DNA of 64,000 bases from Steinernema hermaphroditum (lineage: Eukaryota; Nematoda; Chromadorea; Rhabditida; Steinernematidae): NCBI GenBank assembly GCA_030435675.1, contig CM059621.1, forward strand, positions 5,952,001 through 6,016,000, written 5' to 3'. Both the position numbers and the translations under genes were made by a program. The notes beneath the pieces are model-generated. The model saw only the letters and a program-made list of their open reading frames with translations, was not told the origin of the DNA and made no database searches. The first letter of the stretch is position 1. Each line of letters starts with the position of its first letter. Shown piece after piece: positions 56,247 to 64,000 of this stretch.

Positions 56247-57420
56247 TCAGAGCACAAAGTGATGCGAGTTGTCAGTACCAGTGACATGGATACGAGAAGT
56301 CTTCCAATGTCCAACAGTGATGAGTTCCAAGACGCGATGACGAATCGTGCGATTGAGAGTGAGATAGACGATAGCAGCCCCTCCTAAACACAGACCTTAT
56401 ATTCTGGTTGTTCACTTGTTCAGTCTACCATGACTCGCTTGCCAAGTGAGCTGTCCAACGACCACCACCAAGACACCAGAAGGCACAAACTGCATCAGAA
56501 CGTAAATAATCGAAGCAATGAGATTAAATGCGCATATGGAGCACGACTGGATGAGGATCTGTTTTTGAAGGGTGGACACAGTGGCGCTGTGCGCATTTCG
56601 CGCCTTGTACCAAAGGGAGCCACACAAGAAGACGTAGAGCATGGGGAGGACGATGACGACCACAATGTTGTTGGTGGAATGCGATGGGTTCATGTACTAA
56701 ACTCAATGAAAAAGAGCCTGGTTGGTGTCTTCTACCTGATATCTGTCAACTGCAATGTCGGGAGTTCCGTAATAAGGATCAAAAAACCAAGCGTATGCTT
56801 TGGACGTGTAGAGAACGGGTGTCGTGAACAGGAGAAAGTAGAAAAAGTACATTATTGGGAGACACAGCCACAAATAGGTCTTCTTGTCCGAGAACAAAGT
56901 CCACATCCACTTCGGCTGCCACAGATCCACGCATCGATTAAACGCTAAGATGACACATGTGAGGCATGCCATGCACCAGAGGCCTAAAACGGTACACTCT
57001 TAACTCGATTACCCTTTAGAGCCTCAGCCTTACTCATGCCGACCGATCCGGCGATGTAAATCAGGTTGGGGTAGATGCAGGTGACGGCACCTTTAATTGT
57101 GAGAAATCCCGTTAGAACGGCGTTAATGCCGAGAGTGACAAAATCGATTAGTCCCAGAAAGAACATTATTTTGTAGCATGAGTTCTTGAAGAGGTCCTGT
57201 TTCAGCATGACGATAAGGCAAGGGATGTAGGGGATCTGAACGAGAGAGATAGAGGGAAAATGACTCTAAAAGTGACTACCATGTAGATGACTCCAGTGAC
57301 CATGTACCAGTAACCGAGAGGAATATTGACGTTGCCCTCGGATTTCCAAAATTCTTCTGAATGGTAGCCACAGTTGTATTTGGCTTCCCAGTCGGAATGG
57401 CGAAACAGATACAGCTCCAT
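56247..57420 (-). CDS. Srt-family chemoreceptor GPCR, second copy
   Basis: Five exons, 331 residues: 57420-57280, 57235-57034, 56983-56736, 56696-56429 and 56383-56247. The first four exons are exactly as long as those of the gene at 35,801-37,020 and the phases match, so the two are paralogues now 19 kb apart in the same orientation. Landmarks: LGYWYMVTGVIYM then IPYIPCLIVM (TM1), SCYKIMFFLGLIDFVTLGIN (TM2), GAVTCIYPNLIYIAGSVG, SLWCMACLTCVILAFNRCVD (TM3), TTPVLYTSKAYAWFFDPYYG, IQSCSICAFNLIASIIYVLM (TM6) and GQLTWQASHGGAAIVYL then NRTIR (tail). The C-terminal tail is shorter and unrelated to that of its paralogue. A putative chemosensory receptor, intact. Confidence 0.9.
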
Positions 57421-59670
57421 TCTTGGAGGTAGTCTGTGAGACCTAAAGAATGAAATGGCTGCAGAAACGAATATATTCCAGTTACAGCATGAAAGATCAT
57501 TTCACGAAAACATGTATTTCCATAATGAACACAACAGGGATATGCCTAGGGGCATAAACCACATGCCAAGAATTCTCTCATACGTAGATACCGTGTACTA
57601 CAAATTGCATTTCCCTCTGGGTATGTTTAGCTGTAGCGAGAAAAGACATTATTTTCTCTTTTCAGGTTGGTTACACCGTTTATCTTTATAACGCAACGAC
57701 ATTACGCCATACAGTATATCTTTCTCAAAAGTTTGGACACACAAAGCTAGACACATACTGCACACACGATCAAGATTATTTAGTATTATTTTATTCATTT
57801 ATTTAGGTTATCATTTAGCACCGGAGTCATATTTTAAGTTTAGACCAGCAAATATTCTTTGTGAATTTCAACGCATAACCCAAAAGATGTTCATCTTCTG
57901 ACAGTTGGCTTGGTAGCTATTTCCTACTGATATGAAAAAGAAATACATAGACGTAGAAGAGAAGAACTCATAACTGCTAAGTGAAGGCAAGAAGGCAGGA
58001 AAGTTGTCTGTAAACCCCGGTAAAGTAAGCTTGAAAGCTTGTTTTGAACGATTTTTTTGATCCCTTTCCGTCAAACATAACAAACATTTCCGTACATGCC
58101 GTCGCGATATTTCATAAAGTTTGTTTGCGATACTTTTGTTACCGTTTTTGCACTTCTGAATCAACGGCTTAGGCCGTGTAACGCGTCATGCTAAACACAA
58201 AGAAGGTGGATATCACACCGTAGTCGTCGATTCTCTCCTTTCTTCATCACGGGAGCACGATGTCTGAGCTGAAGACCGCGATCCAATTAGTCTGTGAGGG
58301 CACTGGAGAGGCCAAGAGAAGATTCCAGTAGAAAACGATTGCACACTCTACTCCGAGAGAGAGAGTGGACGACTTGCCTGATATCCTACTGATAGACATA
58401 AGGATTGTCACAAGGTGAAGGGATACATGTTCAGAAACAATGTGACAGTACACTGTATACTGAAGCCCACCAGAATTATTAATTGACGCAAAAACGATAG
58501 CAATGGGATATAATCAGGCGCAGATGTCAAAACAAAAAGGTAACCAAACATCCCACACACGGCTCTGGGGGGTGTCAGATCACTTTAGCCCGCCGGGACA
58601 GATTGAAACGCAACGACCTATCTGAAGGTTAATGGACAATTATCACACCGATCGTTTGATAAGCTCGCAAAACATTTATAAATTCTATGAAGTGGATCGC
58701 AGTTTACAAGCTCTAATTGTAAAGGTACTGGAATGAAATTTCTTTTGGGCGTAGTATCCACAGAATTCATAAATCTCATAAAGGTGCTGTGGCATCGTTC
58801 TACAGACTGTTTACCGAATTGTCGTAATAATATATGCTATTAGTGCATTCAATTCAGTGCCGTATGTTGGAAAAGGAAAAGTTGCGAAAAGCTCAATCAA
58901 AACTCACTAATACAAAAATTGGTCATGTTGAACTGATACAATACATACAAATCTGACCAATTTTTAAATCGACATTCCAAATTCAAACATCGAAAAGGCA
59001 GCAGAAATAAGAAAGAATGCAAAACAGAAAGCACACTGCAGAACGAAAAGTTCGCTTTCCCGGTAAGCGAACACTAGAATAGAGCCGTGCGGGGCGCTAG
59101 CACCTACTCCAGTAATTGGTATAATGAAATTCTGCGGTGGCCGACTTCAGCGACCAACAAAACCCGAAAGTGGAAGTGTTCTCTGCGTGAACATCGCCTT
59201 TATATGGACTCACAATCTATACTTTGCTCTTCGCGATTTGAGTCCTAGTAGGAAGTGATTTTGGTCTATTGTCTCTTCAAATGAATAGAGGTTAATTTCA
59301 TTTTCTGCGTGCTGATTTTAGGCGTGCGCCTGGAATTCTTGGGACTGTGTCCAAAATCGCCCTCAATGCATGCAACTAGGAAATGTGCCTGCATGTGATT
59401 TTGCATTCTGAATGCGCACTAATGAGCGGAGGCACAGAACGGAGGTCACCGATGCAATGGTGGGCATAAACGTGTGGTGTGAAACATAAACTGAAAGTGT
59501 GATGAGATTCTTAAACTGCACAAGAAGTCCCTGAGGCCTAATTAGTCGGAAATGTAGAAATTACGCAACCGTATTACTTAAACAAGGAAAAGAATCCGAT
59601 AACAACAACTAGCGGATCACTTCATTCTTCGGGGTCAACCCAATCATCAATTTCGCTTTCGATGCTTATA
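57421..59670. other. Gene-poor region, nothing recognised
   Basis: AT-rich DNA without supported genes. Frames at 57,455-57,691 and 57,868-58,164 have no motif, splice context or family likeness. Confidence 0.35.
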
Positions 59671-59810
59671 TTAGGTTGGTTAGAAAGTTGCTGCGGATTT
59701 TTTTGGATAAAAAACGAACTTTTATGAAACGAAATTAATCAACAATATATTCACCGTTGTTGTCCACGACCTGCTCCCACCAGTCCAAGATGGTGACAGT
59801 TGTTTTTTAT
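59671..59810 (-). mobile_element. Mariner transposase 3' end with terminal repeat
   Basis: Starts after a TA with TTAGGTTGGTTAGAAAGTTG, the terminal inverted repeat type of cecropia/mellifera-like mariners. Reading the minus strand inward gives the transposase C-terminus, ILDWWEQVVDNNGEYIVD then a stop, the usual 'RW--VVD-NG-Y--D' ending. Everything upstream in the transposase is missing, as is the other terminal repeat. Confidence 0.75.
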
Positions 59811-59974
59811 TTGTTCGAAAAGACCAAGTTCGGTGGAGCCCTTATGGGTAACTATTTAAATTCACATATATCAGACAAGGAATAGCGTTTTGTCCTCGGT
59901 GTTTTGGGGGGAGAATTTGTGGAGAGACTTCAGATAGAAACGGATATTGAAAAGGGAACTATAAAAAGAACCTG

Positions 59975-60160
59975 CATCACTCTATCACCCGCACACACTG
60001 ACGGAACCGTTGATTGCTCTTCTCGGATGCCGTTTCCAGCCGTAGCCAGAAGACGATCAATGTCAACATTGTGACTTTGTGTTTCTTGTGTATGTATAAG
60101 ACGTTTCGCAAGGTGCAAGCCTTTGATACGAGAAGAGAAATATCCTTTTCACGAGCTCCA
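59975..60160 (+). repeat. Dispersed repeat R2, terminal fragment
   Basis: Matches the complement of the left half of the 17,440-17,675 copy: CCAGAAGACGATCAATGTC, TCTTGTGTATGTATAAGACG and CGCAAGGTGCAAGCCTTTGA. Confidence 0.5.
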
Positions 60161-60289
60161 TCCGCACAGTTGTGAATCACTTCTGAGCCGTCAGTATTAT
60201 GGCATGACTAGCATTTATCACGAATTATCACTTTCCGGATAGCATTGCGAAGATGACACTTTATTTAGGCTCTCTCTGAGGCTGTCTGA

Positions 60290-60700
60290 GTTCGTACGGA
60301 TGAGTTGAGTGAGCGGTCGTTCTCGGTCATCGTTGATGGCGCAATGATCGCCCTGTTCCAATCCGTCGTGGTTGGCGTGGAACGTAAGCCAAATCACATC
60401 TCGCGAAGAATACCGGCACTGTCCGACAAGCCGAAGAATTGCTCCAACTCTGAAGTCTACACAGCCAAACGATCGAAAAATGGGATTCCACTTTACCCGC
60501 TGAGCTCCACTATCGCGCTACTTCCGGACAGAGTTTCTTTGTCGCTTCGAAACCCGCGCACACTGATGGTGTAGCCGCCTTCGACTCCGACGTCGTGCCC
60601 TCCGCCGAAGAAAGAAGCGACAACGGTGATTTACGGTTCTTATTGTGCATTATGAGATTTATGGTGAATGCCATTGAGTCAAGAGCAAATATATGTAAAT
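60290..60700 (+). repeat. Dispersed repeat R2 copy
   Basis: Same order of blocks as 6,095-6,545: GAGTTGAGTGAGCGGTCGTTC, GGCGCAATGATCGC, CCAACTCTGAAGTC, GAAACCCGCGCACACTGATGG and GCGACAACGGTGAT. No coding potential beyond short shadow frames. Confidence 0.55.
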
Positions 60701-60906
60701 GTAATGTAATTCATATCTTGTGGCCCACATAATTGAGGCCGTCCACTGTTTTTCACGTTTTCTTCGAATAGCCTACATCCTTGGGAAGCAGGAACATTGC
60801 GCTGTGACGTTTCATGGGAATTTGTAGCCGATTGTTAATTAAACTAAACCTAACTAACTTTGCCTATTGGCAACATGGCACCTCACTGTTCAAAAGCGTC
60901 TAAGTT

Positions 60907-61895
60907 ATGCTCGTTCTATACTACATCTACGGAATTGCTCTGCCCCTTGTGACCCTTATCTCAACTGCGTTTTATATAAGGATCATCTACGTATGTGTCT
61001 TCACATGCTTAAGAGTATAACAAGATAATGCTTAAAGGTTTTCGTAAAGAAGCCAAAATATCGCTCTCACGAATGCTATCAAATAATGATCCAGATCGGA
61101 TTTGTGCAGTGCTTGATGTGTCCCGGCTTCGTGCTACTTGGTGTCAGGAAGCTTTTTACTCTCGGGTACGTTGTTATCCTCTGCAACAAGATGGTAGTCA
61201 ACGCCGCACGCACTGAAATACTTTTGAGCTTTATCCTGGCTCTCAACAGACTAAAAATCATGGCCAATCTTCGGTATTCCAATAAGGTCCACAAGGTAGA
61301 GTGACGTGTGATACATTTCATTAGCATACAGAAATGTTCAGATTCTTCTATGCTGTGCCTGGCTATTTGGTCTATTCTATTCAGCCCTATTTTACAGCCC
61401 GTGGGCGGAATTTGAAGTCACTGAAGCCGGCTATGTTGGCCGCTTTGACCTCACATATCCACTGTCCTATATGCTTTTCAGAATCGGTTCCTACGAAATG
61501 CTATCGGCTACCGTGGCAACGCTTTCTGTTTACATAGTGTTAGTTCTTTTTATGATTCACCAAAAGCTCAAACTAAAACTACAAGTTGTGAAGTCTATTG
61601 TTAAAGAGAAATCCGTCCTGTTCTTCGCCATTCTAAAGTTCACTTGCGATGGTACTCTTGCTGTTCTTTATCATTTTGGCAGCTACTTCCTACCAGACGA
61701 CCCACTTGTCGAATTTGTTCTGGGATTTGCGTATGTTATCAACTTTCTGTGTTTGCCTCCTTGCCTCAACCTTGTTTTGAGCAGGTAGAGTGGTATCTTT
61801 GGGGTGTACTTAAAAGTTTGTTTAGGTCACTGCGTAAGGAAGTGTTTGGTTTGGCGCCTAGTGTATTCATCCAAACGGGAATTGTACCTTCATGA
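60907..61895 (+). CDS. Divergent serpentine chemoreceptor (Srt-like)
   Basis: Four exons, 284 residues: 60907-60990, 61038-61295, 61342-61784 and 61826-61895. Hydrophobic segments: YYIYGIALPLVTLISTAFYI (TM1), CYQIMIQIGFVQCLMCPGFV (TM2), ARTEILLSFILALNRLKIM (TM3), ILLCCAWLFGLFYSALFY (TM4), VATLSVYIVLVLFMI (TM5), VLFFAILKFTCDGTLAVLYH (TM6) and FVLGFAYVINFLCLPPCLN (TM7). The CYQIM before TM2 and the LALNR at the end of TM3 fit the Srt superfamily, but the gene is far from both Srt copies here. The third exon acceptor (AATGTTCAG|ATTCTT) was picked because it alone keeps a continuous seven-helix frame. The N-terminus is short, so an upstream exon is possible. Confidence 0.68.
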
Positions 61896-61983
61896 GTAGA
61901 ATATTGGCACTATTGACTTGAAAACTCTGTTGCAATTCCAATGAGGTGACATGTTCTTAATGTTTGTTCAATATACAATATAT

Positions 61984-62529
61984 AGGAGTGTACACTCCGA
62001 ATTTGAGATAGCTGAATGTAGATATTGCATTTAGTGGTGGCACATTGTGCCCTGGACGGAAAATAAACAACACTCTCTTGTTGCCCGATAAAGGTTACAT
62101 CTGATAGTGCCCTTGATTGAACTAATAATCTAAAATGACTATTTGAGGGTCACATGTCCTTGTCCCACTAACTTGGGGCAAATCTGCTTAGCGACCTCCA
62201 TCGATGAGTTCGCTCCAAAGTTCGCCTAGTCTTGGGACCTAGTCTTGCTTCATCACCTCCTTATCGTTTTTGAAGTGTTCTTGAGTGAGTCTTGCCAATT
62301 ACGCCTTCAGATTCCGTTCTCGATAGATTTTCATGTCAATCCTGACTCCCTTTTCAACAAGGACGGGTTTCATTCGGCCCGTCTCGATGGGAAGTGGCTT
62401 CTTGTGAACTGAACAGATCGAGGAAAACCTGTTTCATGGAAAACTCGCTCCTTATGTTGACTTGGGAATGGTTTGAATGAGAAAATCTATATAGTTCAGC
62501 CGTTGCTATGTATACGAGCGTACACTCCT
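61984..62529 (-). mobile_element. Decayed Tc1/mariner-like element
   Basis: Bounded by AGGAGTGTACACTC (61,984) and its near-complement GAGCGTACACTCCT (62,529), a 14-bp imperfect inverted repeat with one mismatch. On the minus strand a broken frame reads TGRMKPVLVEKGVRIDMKIY followed by RERNL and, further on, a QEHFKND-like segment, which is the 'F---G-K-N---Y---L' and '--HF' stretch of Tc1/mariner transposases. Stops interrupt it repeatedly. Its distal part resembles positions 90-220 of this window. Confidence 0.5.
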
Positions 62530-62900
62530 ATTTTTACCAGTTTATACTTTTGGATCAAAAGCTGTGAAATGGATCAGCAAGAAAAACACGCATCACACCA
62601 TAGCTTCTAACCTGATTCTAGTGAAAGTCGTGAATTCTGAAATGCATTTTTTCCTCTAAATATCTATAGATATCGTTCGTCACAAAGCACACTGTCCAGT
62701 TTTCGTAAACACACATCTTTCGAAGTGTCCAACCGGTTCACCTCCCCATTTGGCGATTGTTTTCAATGTTGACGTCGTTTTGATCTTTGTGCAGTTTTTG
62801 TGAACCACTCATCACATCATCTTGATGACATGTAGTGCAAGAATATAAATCATATTCTACCGTATTCTGATGTGCTAGCAGAATATGGCTAAAAAGTGCT

Positions 62901-62906
62901 TTATTT
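62901..62906 (-). terminator. Poly(A) signal of the DKKG-repeat gene
   Basis: TTTATT on the plus strand is AATAAA on the minus strand, 150 nt after the stop codon of the repeat precursor. No other gene nearby could use it. Confidence 0.5.
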
Positions 62907-63055
62907 CACAAGAGCATAGGCTACAAGGAAAATTCTATAAGCAGATACAAAATGTGGGTTATTTGAGGTGATTGATGGTGCGAAGTCAGTATGCGCAGTC
63001 GGCTAAATCATATGTGACAGTCTTAGGAAAAGGTCACATTACCTCATTGTGCTTC

Positions 63056-63817
63056 TTATCCCTTCTTGTCAAAAAATTCTGCAGATCGTTTTCCTTTCTT
63101 ATCTGCTGGGAATTCGGCCGATCGCTTGCCCTTCTTGTCGGTCGGTTCCTCAGGGATCGATCGCTTTCCCTTCTTGTCCGGGATCTCTTCCGGCACGGAC
63201 CTCTTGCCCTTCTTGTCAAGGAGCTCGAACTCAGCGGAACGCTTTCCCTTCTTGTCAGCCAGCTCTTCCGGAACAGATCGCTTACCCTTCTTGTCGAGAA
63301 GCTCAAATTCGGCCGAACGCTTTCCTTTCTTGTCGGGAATAGAGCGCTTGCCCTTCTTGTCGGCGAGTTCCCACTCAGCGGATCGCTTTCCCTTCTTGTC
63401 GAGAGGCTCGAATTCGGCCGAACGCTTGCCCTTCTTATCCGGAACCTCCGGGACAGATCGCTTTCCCTTCTTGTCGGGGGTCTCTTCCGGTACAGATCGT
63501 TTTCCTTTCTTATCAGGCAGTTCCTCGGGGATAGACCTCTTGCCCTTCTTGTCGAGAAGCTCGAACTCAGCAGAACGCTTTCCCTTCTTGTCCAAGAGCT
63601 CCTCCAATGTCACGGATCGCTTACCCTTCTTATCGGCGAGTTCTTCCGGAACCGATCGTTTTCCCTTCTTGTCGGCCAGCTCCCATTCTGCTGATCGTTT
63701 TCCTTTCTTATCGGCAAGCTCTTCGGGGACAGACCGCTTTCCCTTCTTGTCCGCGAGGGTGGTGGCGACCAAAACGGTACAAAGAAGGGCGAGAGTAATA
63801 AGACCGGTACACTTCAT
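63056..63817 (-). CDS. Secreted multicopy DKKG-KR peptide precursor
   Basis: Intronless, 253 residues. A signal peptide (MKCTGLITLALLCTVLVATTLA) is followed by nothing but repeats: one DKKGKR, then 17 units of 7-11 residues plus KR, and a last unit ending DKKG at the stop. Each unit begins with Ser after a Lys-Arg site and ends DKKG-KR. Units are of two kinds, S[VI]PEE-(L/I/T)-x-DKKG and SAE[FW]-E-L-x-DKKG, with shorter variants (SIPDKKG, SAEFFDKKG). In secretory precursors KR is cut by proprotein convertases and an exposed Gly becomes a C-terminal amide, so the predicted products are Ser-...-Asp-Lys-Lys-amides. This is neuropeptide-like in design, but I recognise no known family. A TATA box (63,849-63,856, minus) sits ~32 nt before this ATG; an in-frame ATG at 63,829 lies too close to it. 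Alternatives are a secreted repetitive matrix or defence peptide. Confidence 0.82.
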   Translation of the reverse strand: MKCTGLITLALLCTVLVATTLADKKGKRSVPEELADKKGKRSAEWELADKKGKRSVPEELADKKGKRSVTLEELLDKKGKRSAEFELLDKKGKRSIPEELPDKKGKRSVPEETPDKKGKRSVPEVPDKKGKRSAEFEPLDKKGKRSAEWELADKKGKRSIPDKKGKRSAEFELLDKKGKRSVPEELADKKGKRSAEFELLDKKGKRSVPEEIPDKKGKRSIPEEPTDKKGKRSAEFPADKKGKRSAEFFDKKG

Positions 63818-63848
63818 TGTGAACTGCATTTTCGGCCTCAAATGGAAC

Positions 63849-63856
63849 GTTATATA
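63849..63856 (-). promoter_or_regulatory. TATA box of the DKKG-repeat gene
   Basis: TATATAAC on the minus strand, 32 nt before the preferred ATG (63,817). Such strong TATA boxes in worms go with abundantly expressed short genes. Confidence 0.5.
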
Positions 63857-64000
63857 GGCGAGCAAAACTCGTCAACATGTTGTTTATACCCGCAGTGTAA
63901 AAAGCTTGTTTATTGATAGAATCTTGTTTCTCTAGGCACATCAGGCGGGTAAACATGAAGCGGAAAGGCGGCGATCTAGGGAACGTCTCAGGCAGCATCG

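Noticed and set aside
63056..63817. Regular repeat spacing resembling a CRISPR array
   Set aside because: Repeat and spacer are both coding, spacers are similar to each other, and the DNA is clearly animal nuclear sequence.
62972..63857. Long open frames on the plus strand (240 and 263 codons) opposite the DKKG-repeat gene
   Set aside because: They are antisense shadows of a short repeat that happens to lack stops in several frames. They have no signal peptide or promoter; the minus strand has signal peptide, TATA box, KR sites and poly(A) signal.

Overview
This is nuclear DNA of a nematode, most likely a free-living or parasitic clade V (rhabditid/diplogastrid) worm. No species can be named from the sequence alone. 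The evidence is many genes split by 40-50 nt GT-AG introns, nematode-specific chemoreceptor families (Srx-like and Srt-like), a TWK-type two-pore potassium channel, a TTBK-like kinase, a CYP2-like P450, and decayed Tc1/mariner, hAT, RTE and MULE-like transposons. I rebuilt the exon-intron models by hand, checking splice phase and family similarity; every multi-exon model given exon by exon below keeps an open frame across all junctions.

Layout. 1-3.6 kb: an intact single-exon F-box/FBA-like gene (minus strand), then a ~950 bp foldback element whose spacer encodes an AN1-type zinc finger. 3.7-15.1 kb: three tandem Srx-like receptor genes on the minus strand, interrupted by a 913 bp TA-flanked MITE, a tRNA-like SINE inside an intron and an RTE retrotransposon remnant. 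15.1-25.6 kb: gene-poor DNA with dispersed GC-rich repeats, a possible solo LTR, a MULE-like transposase scrap and a broken second copy of the F-box-like gene. 25.6-37.0 kb: DGAT2-type acyltransferase, a divergent Srt-like receptor, tail-anchored cytochrome b5, a complete cytochrome P450 and an Srt receptor. 38.2-47.0 kb: a TTBK-like pseudokinase, divergently transcribed from an AASDH-type adenylating enzyme, then a C2H2 zinc-finger gene and a small basic protein. 47.7-57.4 kb: another divergent receptor, a helicase fragment, a K2P channel with altered selectivity filters and a second Srt receptor. 57.4-64 kb: gene-poor DNA with mariner remnants, one more receptor and, at the right edge, a secreted precursor that is almost entirely repeated DKKG-KR units.

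How the genes relate. Seven receptor genes make this a chemosensory-type cluster environment with the high duplication and transposon load usual for such regions. Cytochrome b5 and the P450 lie 2.5 kb apart and could act in the same microsomal electron-transfer chemistry; DGAT2 next door is also an ER lipid enzyme, but no co-regulation can be seen.

Most noteworthy: the repeat precursor at 63.06-63.82 kb, which reads as a multicopy amidated-peptide precursor (18 peptides ending DKK-G followed by KR) that I do not recognise; the K2P channel whose two filters read TLGYN and TAMDFG; the pseudokinase with HRA and GLS in place of HRD and DFG; and the foldback element carrying a zinc-finger gene.
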